From GM7GCV1 sp965222065 (GTDB taxonomy: Bacteria; Pseudomonadota; Gammaproteobacteria; Pseudomonadales; GM7GCV1): a DNA stretch of 64,000 bases. Numbering within the stretch: position 1 is the stretch's first letter; the number at the start of each line of letters is the position of its first letter. Positions 10,369 to 19,596 of this stretch are shown piece after piece. The stretch is from positions 2,418,001 to 2,482,000 of the forward strand of contig OZ244933.1 of assembly GCA_965222065.1 (NCBI GenBank). The letters are read 5' to 3'. Made by a program: the position numbers and the translations under genes. The notes below the pieces were generated by a model. That model was not told the DNA's origin. It saw nothing but the letters and a program-made list of their open reading frames with translations, and ran no database searches.

Positions 10369-11133
10369 ATGTCCGTAAACACAAAAGCATCGTTCATGCC
10401 GATATCCTGGGAGCTTCCGGCGAATGTTGGTGCAGTATTTACCACCCGGCTGGGCGGCAGTAGTCATCCTCCCTACGACAGCTTTAATTTGGGCGTGCAT
10501 GTTGGTGATGAGCCAGACTCTGTGGCCAAGAACCGCCAATTATTGCAGGACAGTATTGGTATTGATGACATTCACTGGCTTAGGCAGGTTCATGGAAATA
10601 ATGTGCTGGAAGTTACCCATGATTTTCAGGCAGAGAAGGAAGCAGATGCCGCCTGGACCAGCCATTCCGGACGTGCACTGGTTATCCAGGTTGCCGATTG
10701 CATGCCGGTGCTGGTTACCGACAAAAGGGGATCAATAGTCGGGGCAGCTCACGCTGGCTGGCGCAGTCTTTGTGCCGGTGTGATCCAGCGATTGCTGGAC
10801 GATATGAATTTATTGCCCAGGGAAGCCCGCGTTTGGCTGGGGCCCTGTATTGGGCCTTCCAGATTTGAAGTGGGGCCTGACGTATTTAATGCGTTTATGG
10901 CGAGTCCGTTTTTCCTGTCTGCCAATGTAGATGCGGCCTTTCTTCAAGGAGAGGGCGACCGCCTGTTCGCGGATCTGCAATTACTGGCAAAAAGCCAGCT
11001 TGCACAACTCGGCTGTGAATCGATTAGCTCGGATCCGCTGTGTACACATAGTGATCCGGAAACTTTTTACTCCTACCGTCGCGATGGCACGACCGGTCGT
11101 CACGGTGCGTTGATCTGGATCAACCACGATTAA
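10369..11133 (+). CDS. pgeF: YfiH/PgeF-family purine nucleoside phosphorylase (laccase domain)
   Basis: A 254-residue member of the DUF152/laccase-domain family. It carries the expected metal and active-site motifs: RQVHGNNV, ADCMPVL, AAHAGWRS, GPCIGPSRFEVG and a C-terminal CTHSDPETFYSYRRD. Relatives were first called polyphenol oxidases and later shown to act on purine nucleosides; E. coli YfiH has also been linked to editing of peptidoglycan precursors. It probably shares a transcript with rluD, 12 bases upstream, and precedes clpB, as in many gammaproteobacteria. Confidence 0.9.
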   Translation: MSVNTKASFMPISWELPANVGAVFTTRLGGSSHPPYDSFNLGVHVGDEPDSVAKNRQLLQDSIGIDDIHWLRQVHGNNVLEVTHDFQAEKEADAAWTSHSGRALVIQVADCMPVLVTDKRGSIVGAAHAGWRSLCAGVIQRLLDDMNLLPREARVWLGPCIGPSRFEVGPDVFNAFMASPFFLSANVDAAFLQGEGDRLFADLQLLAKSQLAQLGCESISSDPLCTHSDPETFYSYRRDGTTGRHGALIWINHD

Positions 11134-11150
11134 TCTTCTCAATTGATACT

Positions 11151-11176
11151 CTTGATTTCATAAAGGCATCCCCCAT
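11151..11176 (+). promoter_or_regulatory. sigma-32 (heat-shock) promoter of clpB
   Basis: CTTGAT at 11151-11156 and CCCCAT at 11171-11176 are separated by 14 bases. This fits the heat-shock consensus CTTGAA / CCCCATnT with one mismatch. It lies 70 bases upstream of the clpB start, and the spacer is the same length as in the grpE promoter in this window. Confidence 0.8.
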
Positions 11177-11246
11177 CTTTTGCTTCAAATAAACTTATTT
11201 TTGGAGCGGTGTCGCGCTAGAGCGCACGCCCCAAGAGGAGAAGCAC

Positions 11247-13814
11247 ATGCGATTGGACAAAATGACATCCCAGCTGCAAACCGCCCTGGCGGATGCGCAG
11301 TCTATGGCCGTTGGTCGCAACCAGACCGGCATTGAGCCAGAGCATTTGATCCTCGCCATGATTGAACAGCAGGGCAGCTCAGTGAAGCCCATGCTGGCAC
11401 AGGCGGGATTCAATATACCCGGCTTGCAGCAGTCATTGCGGGAGAAAATTGATGGCTTTGCCACCATGAACACACCCTCAGGTGATGTTCAGCTGAGCCC
11501 CAACCTGGCGAAACTTTTAAATCTGGCAGACAAACAGCGCCAGGATTTTGGTGACGCCTATTTATCCGGCGAAGCGGTCATGCTGGCGGCGCTAAAAGAC
11601 AAGTCCGGTGTCGGAAAATTATTGGCCCAGGCCGGCTCAGCTGATGAGTTTTCCAGGGTTGTGGAAAAACTTCGTCGCGGAGAAACCATTATGGACCCTG
11701 AAGCAGACAGCAACCGTCAGGCGCTGGAGAAATACTGTATCGACCTGACTGAGCGCGCAGAAACAGGCAAGCTCGACCCGGTGATTGGTCGCGATGACGA
11801 GATCCGTCGCACGGTTCAGGTATTACAGCGCCGTACCAAAAATAATCCGGTACTGATTGGCGAGCCCGGTGTAGGCAAGACGGCCATTATCGAAGGGCTG
11901 GCACAGCGTATTGTAAATGGTGAGGTACCCGAAGGTCTGAAGGATAAACGCATCCTGGCGCTTGACCTGGGAGCCCTTCTGGCAGGAGCCAAGTACCGGG
12001 GCGACTTTGAAGAACGCCTAAAAGCGGTATTGAAGGAGCTCTCTAAACAGGAAGGCCGGGTAATCCTGTTCATCGATGAAATTCATACCATGGTTGGTGC
12101 CGGCAAGGCCGAGGGCTCCATGGATGCAGGTAACATGCTTAAACCTGCCCTGGCCCGTGGGGAACTTCATTGCGTCGGTGCGACGACCCTGGACGAATAC
12201 CGCAAGTACATCGAGAAAGATGCCGCTCTGGAAAGACGCTTCCAGAAGGTGCTGGTAGACGAGCCCAACGAGGAAGACTGCGTGGCAATTTTGCGCGGAT
12301 TGAAGGAACGCTACGAGGTTCACCACGGGGTGGAAATTACCGATTCGGCCATTCTTTCCGCCGCCAAACTATCCATCCGCTACATCACTGACCGTCAATT
12401 GCCGGACAAGGCCATCGACCTGATTGATGAGGCGGCCAGTCGTATCCGTATGGAAATCGACTCCAAGCCTGAATCCATGGATAAACTGGAGCGCCGCCTG
12501 ATCCAGCTCAAGATTGAACGCGAAGCGATCAAAAAAGATAAATCCGAGGCTGCCCAGAAGCGTCTGGAAAAAGTGGATGAGGATATCGAGGAAATCGAGC
12601 GTGAATATTCCGATCTGGAAGAAATCTGGAAAGCGGAAAAGGCCAGTGTGACCGGAGCCGCCCAGATCAAGTCAGATTTGGAGCAGGCCCGGCTGGAAGT
12701 AGAGGCGGCCCAGCGTGCCGGTGACCTCAATAAAATGGCCGAACTGCAATACGGCAGAATTCCCGAACTGGAAAAATCACTGCAACAGGCTCAACAGGCC
12801 GAGAGCAAGGATAACCAGTTACTGCGTAACAAGGTAACGGAAGAAGAGATCGCCGAAGTGGTCTCCAAATGGACAGGTATTCCGGTGTCCAAAATGCTCG
12901 AGGGTGAACGCGAAAAACTGTTGCGCATGGAAGACCAGTTACACAAGCGTGTTATTGGCCAGGAAGAGGCGATCGAAGCTGTGTCCAATGCGGTGCGCCG
13001 TTCCCGGGCAGGGTTGTCCGACCCGCACCGACCTAATGGCTCTTTCCTGTTTTTGGGGCCGACAGGTGTGGGCAAGACCGAGTTATGCAAATCCCTGGCC
13101 GAATTCCTGTTCGATAGTGAAGAGGCCATGGTGCGCATCGACATGTCCGAGTTTATGGAAAAGCATTCCGTTGCCCGGCTTATCGGTGCCCCTCCGGGCT
13201 ATGTTGGCTATGAGGAGGGTGGATATCTGACGGAAGCGGTGCGCCGCCGTCCCTATTCGGTCCTGTTGCTAGACGAAGTCGAAAAAGCGCACGCCGATGT
13301 GTTTAATATTCTACTGCAAGTGCTGGATGATGGCCGATTGACGGATGGTCAGGGCCGTACGGTGGATTTTCGTAATACGGTAATCGTCATGACATCCAAT
13401 CTGGGTTCCGAAGTTATCCAGACCATGTCGGGCGAGGAGAACTACGAGCAAATGCGCAAGTCGGTAATGGAGATTGTTGGCACACATTTTCGCCCGGAGT
13501 TTATTAACCGTGTTGACGAAGTGGTTGTGTTTCATCCGCTCGGCCGTGATCAGATTGCCGGAATTGCCAATATTCAGTTGGGCTTGCTCAAGCGCCGGCT
13601 CTCAGATCGGGAACTGTCACTGGAGGTGTCCGATGCCGTAATGGATCTGTTGGCAGAAGCCGGGTTTGATCCGGTCTACGGGGCGCGTCCACTCAAGCGT
13701 GCCATCCAGACCCATCTGGAGAATCCACTGGCCCAGCAAGTGTTGCAAGGCAAATTCATGCCCGGTGATGTGATCAAGGCAGATGTCAGTGACGGTGAAG
13801 TTGTCTTTGGCTAG
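11247..13814 (+). CDS. clpB: ATP-dependent disaggregase ClpB
   Basis: An 855-residue Hsp100 chaperone that extracts polypeptides from aggregates together with DnaK. Repeats of the Clp N-terminal domain come first (FTDALADAQ-like substrate-binding region), then AAA+ domain 1 with Walker [12 protein letters not shown] long charged coiled-coil M domain (about residues 400-530, rich in E, K and R) follows. AAA+ domain 2 has Walker [11 protein letters not shown]. The M domain separates ClpB from ClpA. The start ATG 11247 follows the ribosome-binding sequence AGAGGAGAAG. A clear heat-shock promoter lies upstream. Confidence 0.97.
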   Translation: MRLDKMTSQLQTALADAQSMAVGRNQTGIEPEHLILAMIEQQGSSVKPMLAQAGFNIPGLQQSLREKIDGFATMNTPSGDVQLSPNLAKLLNLADKQRQDFGDAYLSGEAVMLAALKDKSGVGKLLAQAGSADEFSRVVEKLRRGETIMDPEADSNRQALEKYCIDLTERAETGKLDPVIGRDDEIRRTVQVLQRRTKNNPVLIGEPGVGKTAIIEGLAQRIVNGEVPEGLKDKRILALDLGALLAGAKYRGDFEERLKAVLKELSKQEGRVILFIDEIHTMVGAGKAEGSMDAGNMLKPALARGELHCVGATTLDEYRKYIEKDAALERRFQKVLVDEPNEEDCVAILRGLKERYEVHHGVEITDSAILSAAKLSIRYITDRQLPDKAIDLIDEAASRIRMEIDSKPESMDKLERRLIQLKIEREAIKKDKSEAAQKRLEKVDEDIEEIEREYSDLEEIWKAEKASVTGAAQIKSDLEQARLEVEAAQRAGDLNKMAELQYGRIPELEKSLQQAQQAESKDNQLLRNKVTEEEIAEVVSKWTGIPVSKMLEGEREKLLRMEDQLHKRVIGQEEAIEAVSNAVRRSRAGLSDPHRPNGSFLFLGPTGVGKTELCKSLAEFLFDSEEAMVRIDMSEFMEKHSVARLIGAPPGYVGYEEGGYLTEAVRRRPYSVLLLDEVEKAHADVFNILLQVLDDGRLTDGQGRTVDFRNTVIVMTSNLGSEVIQTMSGEENYEQMRKSVMEIVGTHFRPEFINRVDEVVVFHPLGRDQIAGIANIQLGLLKRRLSDRELSLEVSDAVMDLLAEAGFDPVYGARPLKRAIQTHLENPLAQQVLQGKFMPGDVIKADVSDGEVVFG

Positions 13815-13830
13815 GCAGGGAGTTTGCCTG

Positions 13831-13984
13831 TAAAAAAATAAGGGGGCGTCATTGCCCCCTGTGTACAAATGCGGTTTTCCGCCGAACATCCATGTTCGAG
13901 TCCCACCAGTGAAATGGACAAAAGACGTTTCGTGGAGAGAAGGCCTTTGGTCCATGCATTGATTCGGCTTGCGCTGAATCAATA
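13831..13984 (-). ncRNA. candidate Fur-regulated small RNA, about 150 nt
   Basis: Read on the minus strand, this gap between clpB and the DUF4124 gene has a promoter overlapping a near-perfect Fur box and then a chain of hairpins ending in an intrinsic terminator. Hairpin I (13983-13958) pairs ATTGATTC with GAATCAAT around a GCAA loop. Hairpin II (13955-13914) pairs ATGGAC and AAAG with CTTT and GTCCAT. Hairpin III is CGAACATGGATGTTCG (13898-13883). Hairpin IV is GCGGAAAACCGC (13882-13871). The terminator is AGGGGGC / GCCCCCT (13860-13841) followed by TATTTTTTTA. The layout matches iron-starvation RNAs of the RyhB/PrrF type, but I see no sequence match to either. A 36-codon frame (13959-13849) without a ribosome-binding site lies inside. 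This is inference from structure; the family is unknown to me. Confidence 0.65.
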
Positions 13985-13990
13985 ATGCGA

Positions 13991-14019
13991 ACGATAATAA
14001 TTATCATTTATAAGGTCAA
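13991..14019 (-). promoter_or_regulatory. promoter with Fur box for the minus-strand small RNA
   Basis: On the minus strand TTGACC (14019-14014) and TATCGT (13996-13991) are 17 bases apart, a good sigma-70 spacing. The spacer and -10 region hold TGATAAT-T-ATTATCG (14006-13992), which matches the 7-1-7 Fur operator TGATAATnATTATCA at 13 of 14 positions. No protein gene starts nearby on either strand, so the operator most likely serves the RNA downstream. Confidence 0.7.
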
Positions 14020-14064
14020 GGGTTTTCTGCAATTCTTTTGTAAATTGGTTTGGTCTTTAACTGA

Positions 14065-14095
14065 AATAAAAAACGGCGCCTGAATGGCGCCGTTT
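14065..14095 (-). terminator. intrinsic terminator after the DUF4124 gene
   Basis: AAACGGCGCC and GGCGCCGTTT form a perfect 10-bp stem with a 5-base loop (14071-14095). On the minus strand the stem is followed by a T-rich tract (TTTATTT), placing it 30-60 bases after the stop of the DUF4124 gene. Confidence 0.85.
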
Positions 14096-14126
14096 AAATA
14101 GAAGACTGATACAGGAAAGCGTTGGA

Positions 14127-14564
14127 CTATTCGCAATAGGTTTGTTCCCGTTGTTGCCAATTGGTTAACTGCGTAGCGATTTCCTCTTCACTCAGATACC
14201 TGAGTTCGCCGGTTTCCGGATCCGGGGCCCGAACCCGCCGGTTGTTTTGAATCTGGGCAATATTTCGGCGAGCCTGTTCACAGAGCTCAGGGCTTTTGAC
14301 CGGGTTTTCCACTTTTTCCACTTCCGGTATCAGTGGCTGCTGGGCCGGGGCAGCTTCCTGCTGGTTCTGTGCAGAAGCCGGTGTTGCCTGTTGTCCGGAA
14401 AGGGACGGGATACCTCGAACATCGACGGATTCAGCCGCTGACTGGTCTTCGGGAGGGTATTCGGAAAAATGGGTCACCCCATTTTCATCCACCCATTTAT
14501 ACAGTGGTGCAGCCTGGACGCTGAGCGTAGCCAGTACGAGTATGATGGGAAAAAGATGATGCAT
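14127..14564 (-). CDS. DUF4124 domain-containing exported protein
   Basis: A 145-residue protein with a cleavable signal peptide (LVLATLSVQA) and, directly after it, the DUF4124 core LYKWVDENGVTHFSEYPP. This short beta-rich module is common in envelope proteins of gammaproteobacteria. The rest is a low-complexity Gln/Ala/Pro linker and a charged helix ending in TYCE. The protein should be periplasmic. No function is established for the family, and the neighbours do not suggest one. Confidence 0.85.
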   Translation of the reverse strand: MHHLFPIILVLATLSVQAAPLYKWVDENGVTHFSEYPPEDQSAAESVDVRGIPSLSGQQATPASAQNQQEAAPAQQPLIPEVEKVENPVKSPELCEQARRNIAQIQNNRRVRAPDPETGELRYLSEEEIATQLTNWQQREQTYCE

Positions 14565-14916
14565 ATAGCGTCCCGTTTATTTTTGCGCTGCTTCTATCAT
14601 ATCTCTCTATAGCCATTAGACCAATTATTGCAATACGTTTGCATTGACAAAATTGCCATGCTGAGACAGAATCCCGCCCCAATTGTGATGCCGACACCCC
14701 TTACCGGGGCTATTCGGACCTTTACAGGCGCTTATCGGCGGCTTGTAAGTATTGAAAATCGGGCTTACCGGCACGAGGCGAGCTAACCAGGGTTTATCTT
14801 CCCGGCGTTGGCAAAGTCGAATTGATGATGAATCCGTTCGGGTTCTTCTCTCTTTATCCTCTGCTATTTTCAATAGGTTTGATGTCGGCGGTGTATAACC
14901 TGGCTGAGGATCTACT
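14565..14916. other. gene-free stretch with a probable ilvI promoter and a long leader
   Basis: This 352-base gap separates the divergent DUF4124 and ilvI genes. A good sigma-70 promoter, TTGACA (14644-14649) and CAGAAT (14667-14672) with a 17-base spacer, points at ilvI and would give a leader of about 240 bases. The leader contains a small hairpin (CCCCTTACCGGGG) but no clear terminator and no run of branched-chain codons, so classical attenuation is not evident. Confidence 0.5.
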
Positions 14917-16656
14917 ATGGCTGACAAGCTTTCCGGCGGTGACATACTGCTAAAGGCGCTTAAGGACACAGGTGTCGAAACAATTTTCGGCTACCCTGGC
15001 GGTTCGGCGCTGCATATTTATGACGCTATCTTTCGTCAAAAAGATATCAAACACATCCTTGTTCGCCACGAGCAGGGGGCAACCCATGCGGCGGATGCCT
15101 ATTCCCGTGTTACCGGCAAGGTCGGCACGGTACTGGTAACTTCCGGACCGGGCGCGACCAACGCGGTGACCGGTATTGCAACGGCCTACATGGATTCCAT
15201 TCCCATGGTGGTGATCTCCGGGCAGGTCATGAGTCACCTGATTGGTGCCGATGCCTTTCAGGAAACCGATATGATTGGCGTCTCACGGCCGGTCGTAAAG
15301 CACAGCTATATGGCCAAATCGCCTGAGGAAATTCCTGAAATTATTGCCAAGGCCTATTATCTGGCAAGTACTGGCCGTCCCGGGCCTGTCGTGGTGGATA
15401 TTCCCAAGGATGTGACCGCTCCCCATATCAAGGTGCCTTACAAGTATCCGGATAAAATCGACATGCGCTCGTATCAACCGGTTAAGCGCGGGCATGCGGG
15501 ACAAATCAAAAAGGCGATCAAGGCCATCCTGCAGGCCAAACGCCCGGTTTTGTATGTCGGCGGCGGCGCTGTACTGGGTAATGCTTCCGAACAGGTTCGC
15601 GAACTGGCGGAAATCCTTAACTTTCCGGTGACCAATACACTGATGGGACTGGGAGTGATTCCAGGGGATGATCCGCGCAATCTGGGTATGTTGGGCATGC
15701 ATGGAACCTACGAGTCCAACATGGCCATGCACCATGCAGATTTGATTCTTTGCCTGGGTGCACGCTTTGATGACCGTACCACCAATGCCACGGCCAAGTA
15801 CTGTCCGGATGCGACCATTGTTCACGTGGATATCGACCCGACGTCGATTTCCAAAACCGTCAATGCGCATATCCCCATTGTTGGCCCCCTGGATTCGGTT
15901 ACCCGCGAAATGGTTAATGTGTTCAAGGCGACTGAAAAACGCCCCGATCCGGATGCGCTGGAGCAATGGTGGGAGCAGTGTCATAACTGGCGTGCCCAGC
16001 ATGGCCTGTTCACGCATCCGAACCATGAGCCGAGCAAGGGCAACATGATCAAGCCGCAAGACGTGATCAAGATGCTGTACAAGGTGACCAATGGTGATGC
16101 CATCGTTACTTCCGATGTAGGGCAGCACCAGATGTTTGCTGCGCAGTACTATCACTTTAATCGCCCCCGGCAGTGGCTGAACTCCGGAGGACTGGGCACC
16201 ATGGGCTACGGGCTGCCAGCCGCGATGGGCGCACAGTTTGCCGATCGCGATGCGACCGTTGTCTGTGTGACTGGTGAAGGCAGTATCCAGATGTGTATCC
16301 AGGAACTCTCAACCTGCACCCAGTATCACTTGCCGCTGAAGATTATCAATGTGAATAATCAGGCGTTGGGCATGGTTAAACAATGGCAGGACATGCAATA
16401 CGAAGGACGCTATTCCGAGTCCCTGTATGAGGAGTCCCTGCCCGACTTCGTTAAGCTCGCCGAAGCCTATGGCCACGTTGGTATGAAAATTACCAAATGG
16501 GAAGAGCTGGAAGACAAAATGCGCGAGGCCTTTGCCATGACGGACCGCCTGGTATTTATGGATATCCAGGTGGACCCGATGGAGCATGTGTACCCAATGC
16601 AAATTGCCATGGGTTCCATGCGTGACATGTGGGTAAACAAGACGGAGAGAACCTGA
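14917..16656 (+). CDS. ilvI: acetolactate synthase, large (catalytic) subunit
   Basis: A 579-residue thiamine-diphosphate enzyme. It condenses two pyruvates to acetolactate, or pyruvate with 2-oxobutyrate, in the first common step of valine, leucine and isoleucine synthesis. The N-terminal domain holds the catalytic glutamate (VRHEQGATHAADAYSR); the C-terminal ThDP-binding motif is GEGSIQMCIQELST with NNQALGMVKQW. The start ATG follows GAGGAT. The gene overlaps ilvH by one base (TGATG), and ilvC follows. It could equally be labelled ilvB; the biosynthetic operon context is clear. Confidence 0.94.
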   Translation: MADKLSGGDILLKALKDTGVETIFGYPGGSALHIYDAIFRQKDIKHILVRHEQGATHAADAYSRVTGKVGTVLVTSGPGATNAVTGIATAYMDSIPMVVISGQVMSHLIGADAFQETDMIGVSRPVVKHSYMAKSPEEIPEIIAKAYYLASTGRPGPVVVDIPKDVTAPHIKVPYKYPDKIDMRSYQPVKRGHAGQIKKAIKAILQAKRPVLYVGGGAVLGNASEQVRELAEILNFPVTNTLMGLGVIPGDDPRNLGMLGMHGTYESNMAMHHADLILCLGARFDDRTTNATAKYCPDATIVHVDIDPTSISKTVNAHIPIVGPLDSVTREMVNVFKATEKRPDPDALEQWWEQCHNWRAQHGLFTHPNHEPSKGNMIKPQDVIKMLYKVTNGDAIVTSDVGQHQMFAAQYYHFNRPRQWLNSGGLGTMGYGLPAAMGAQFADRDATVVCVTGEGSIQMCIQELSTCTQYHLPLKIINVNNQALGMVKQWQDMQYEGRYSESLYEESLPDFVKLAEAYGHVGMKITKWEELEDKMREAFAMTDRLVFMDIQVDPMEHVYPMQIAMGSMRDMWVNKTERT

Positions 16657-17159
16657 TGAGCAACGAACATAAGCGAATTATCTCCGTTTTGATGGAAAAT
16701 GCGCCGGGTGGATTGTCCAGGGTAGTAGGACTGTTTTCCCAGCGCGGGTACAATATCGACTCTCTGAACGTGGCCCCCACGAATGATACCAGTTTGTCGC
16801 GGCTGACCCTGACAACGAGATGTGATGATCTGGTGATTGAACAGATCACCAAGCAGCTCAACAAGCTGATTGATGTCGTCAAGGTTCAGGATATTACCGA
16901 AGGCAGCCATATAGAGCGCGAATTGATGATGATCAAGGTGCGTACCAGGGGCGATGAGCGCGCAGAGGTCAAGCGTTGCGCCGATATATTCCGTGGCCAG
17001 ATCATTGATGTTGGCCCCAACTACTACACGGTGTTGGTAGAGGGGGACGCCGCCAAGCTGGACGCATTTATCGACGCACTTGGCGATATGCGTGTGCTGG
17101 AGGTCGTACGTTCCGGCGTGTGCGGGATTGCTCGCTCAGACAAGGCGTTAACGCTGTAA
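16656..17159 (+). CDS. ilvH: acetolactate synthase, small (regulatory) subunit
   Basis: A 167-residue regulatory subunit with an N-terminal ACT domain (RIISVLMENAPGGLSRVVGLFSQRGYNID) that binds valine for feedback inhibition, and the C-terminal small-subunit domain (FRGQIIDVGPNYYTVLVEGD). ATG 16656, overlapping the ilvI stop, is preferred over GTG 16629 because the family begins at MSNEHKRIIS. Transcriptional and translational coupling to the catalytic subunit fits assembly of the holoenzyme. Confidence 0.94.
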   Translation: MSNEHKRIISVLMENAPGGLSRVVGLFSQRGYNIDSLNVAPTNDTSLSRLTLTTRCDDLVIEQITKQLNKLIDVVKVQDITEGSHIERELMMIKVRTRGDERAEVKRCADIFRGQIIDVGPNYYTVLVEGDAAKLDAFIDALGDMRVLEVVRSGVCGIARSDKALTL

Positions 17160-17250
17160 AACGATTGCGTAGCCATTGCTTCGTTAAACACTGGCTGAAA
17201 TTGTGCTTTTTCAGCATTAGAAAATTGAATTGATACTTTTGATTACTTAG

Positions 17251-18279
<1,029 letters not shown>

Positions 18280-18298
18280 CTATTGATGCATCCTCTCT

Positions 18299-18326
18299 AA
18301 AAAGCCTCCCCCGGGAGGCTTTTTTT
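18299..18326 (+). terminator. intrinsic terminator after ilvC
   Basis: AAAAAGCCTCCC and GGGAGGCTTTTT form a perfect inverted repeat (18299-18310 / 18313-18324) running into a T tract 20 bases after the ilvC stop. Confidence 0.92.
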
Positions 18327-18366
18327 ATGTGGGTATGCAAGATAAACCTGTCTGGAAAAAAATGAC

Positions 18367-18609
18367 TTGGAACTTTTGTATACCGGGCATAAAATGCGCC
18401 GCCTTAACCTGGTCAATCCCTTTGTCGTTTGCATAAATGAACACAGCAACAATCAAATACATGCCAATTTGCCGTCGCGCCCTTTGGGTCGCGCAAGCGC
18501 TTGTGCGTGGCTCCCTGGCCGATGCTGTGAGACTGGATAGACAGAGTTAAGTATTCAATACAATAATTTTTCTAAAGGCCGCAGCGTTTTTAACCCTGCG
18601 GCCTTTTTT
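18367..18609 (+). ncRNA. candidate structured leader or small RNA upstream of the EamA gene
   Basis: A promoter with TTGGAA (18367-18372), a 17-base spacer and TAAAAT (18390-18395) is followed by about 200 bases without a convincing gene. These end in a strong intrinsic terminator, AAAGGCCGCAG / CTGCGGCCTTT plus T tract (18574-18609). Between them are several hairpins, including GCGCAAG-CG-CTTGTGC (18491-18506) and CCC-TTT-GGG (18480-18488). The EamA gene starts 63 bases after the terminator, with no obvious promoter in between, so this could be a terminator-controlled leader for that gene. An independent small RNA is equally possible. A 37-codon frame (18437-18550) without a ribosome-binding site lies inside. 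Confidence 0.45.
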
Positions 18610-18671
18610 ATGCGAAATGCATTAACACAGGCAGCAGGGAAACAACCTCGGCGACAAAAGAGGTAAGGAAG

Positions 18672-19571
18672 ATGTCTATTTCAATGAACTACTTGCTGGT
18701 GCTGGCGGTATGGTCAACGACACCACTGGCCATCGTCTGGAGCAGTGAATCATTTGAGCCCATGGCGGCGGGCGGTTTGCGCCTGCTTATTGCCCTGGTG
18801 GTGATTTTGGCCATGCGTCCACTGCTATCTGTACCTGCGCTGGAGTTTGGGCGCCATTGGAAAGCCTACGCCGTCTCTGCTATCGGTCTTTATCCGGGGC
18901 TCGCCCTGGTGTACTGGGCAGCACCGCTCTTACCCTCAAGCCTGATTTCAGTCATTTTTGGCCTGGCTCCCTTTTTTGTCATGGGTATCAATGCGTTGGT
19001 GTTTGGCCAGCGTGAAGTCACTGCCGGACAGGTGCTTGCGGTAGGTGTTGCCTTTATCGGGCTAACGGTGCTGTTGAACTCCGAGGATTCCGGTGACCAT
19101 TTTTCTTATCTGGGTCTGTTGCTGATTTTGCTGGCCGTTACGTTTTATGCGTTGAGTACGTTGCTGGTCAAGGCGCATGCCATGGAGATGCATGTACTTA
19201 ACCTGCTCTCGGGGTCCCTGATGATGGCAACACCCTTATATCTGATGACCTGGCTGTTGGGAGGAGGGCACCTGCCTGTTGCGCCATCACTTAAGGCGAT
19301 TCTGGCGGTACTTTACCTTGCGTTGATCGGTTCGGTATTTGCCTACATTTCCTATTTTTATCTTTTAAAAAGATTGTCGGCAACGGTGGTTAGTTTCATC
19401 CCGATGATTACGCCAGCGATTGCCCTGATTTTGGGTATTACGCTAAACGGTGAACACCTGAGTCGGCAAATGCTCGCAGGGATGATGATGATTATGCTGG
19501 GCATCTGGATATATCAGTATCTGGGATCCAGGAAAATCCGGCCCCAGGCACCTGTGTCCAGTAATAACTGA
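18672..19571 (+). CDS. EamA/DMT-superfamily permease
   Basis: A 299-residue integral membrane protein with about ten hydrophobic helices in two repeated EamA halves (for example WSTTPLAIVWSSESFEPMAA and, in the second half, SVFAYISYFYLLKRLSA). The C-terminal tail is short and basic. Drug/metabolite transporter proteins of this type usually export amino acids or small metabolites; the substrate cannot be read from the sequence. The start ATG 18672 follows GAGGTAAGGAAG. The gene sits behind a structured region ending in a terminator, which may control it, and is convergent with recN. Confidence 0.85.
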   Translation: MSISMNYLLVLAVWSTTPLAIVWSSESFEPMAAGGLRLLIALVVILAMRPLLSVPALEFGRHWKAYAVSAIGLYPGLALVYWAAPLLPSSLISVIFGLAPFFVMGINALVFGQREVTAGQVLAVGVAFIGLTVLLNSEDSGDHFSYLGLLLILLAVTFYALSTLLVKAHAMEMHVLNLLSGSLMMATPLYLMTWLLGGGHLPVAPSLKAILAVLYLALIGSVFAYISYFYLLKRLSATVVSFIPMITPAIALILGITLNGEHLSRQMLAGMMMIMLGIWIYQYLGSRKIRPQAPVSSNN

Positions 19572-19596
19572 TTGATATTCAGTGAGTTTCTATCGC

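Noticed and set aside
13883..13910. tRNA T-loop-like sequence GTTCGAGTC in the clpB downstream gap
   Set aside because: The bases on either side do not pair as a T stem and no acceptor, D or anticodon arm can be built. The sequence is better explained by hairpin III of the minus-strand RNA.
13617..13982. 121-codon minus-strand frame across the clpB end and the gap
   Set aside because: Half of it is antisense to clpB, its only start is a TTG without a ribosome-binding site, and the composition is not protein-like. It overlaps the structured RNA.
14825..14953. Leader frame (Met-Met-Asn-Pro start) overlapping the ilvI start
   Set aside because: It has some Leu and Ile codons but no regulatory run, no ribosome-binding site and no terminator after it, so an attenuation peptide is not supported.
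11141..17239. 17-base near-repeat (AATTGATACT-y-TTGATT) before clpB and before ilvC
   Set aside because: One mismatch in 17 bases between two places is expected a few times by chance in a window of this size. In clpB part of it is the sigma-32 box, and no third copy was seen.
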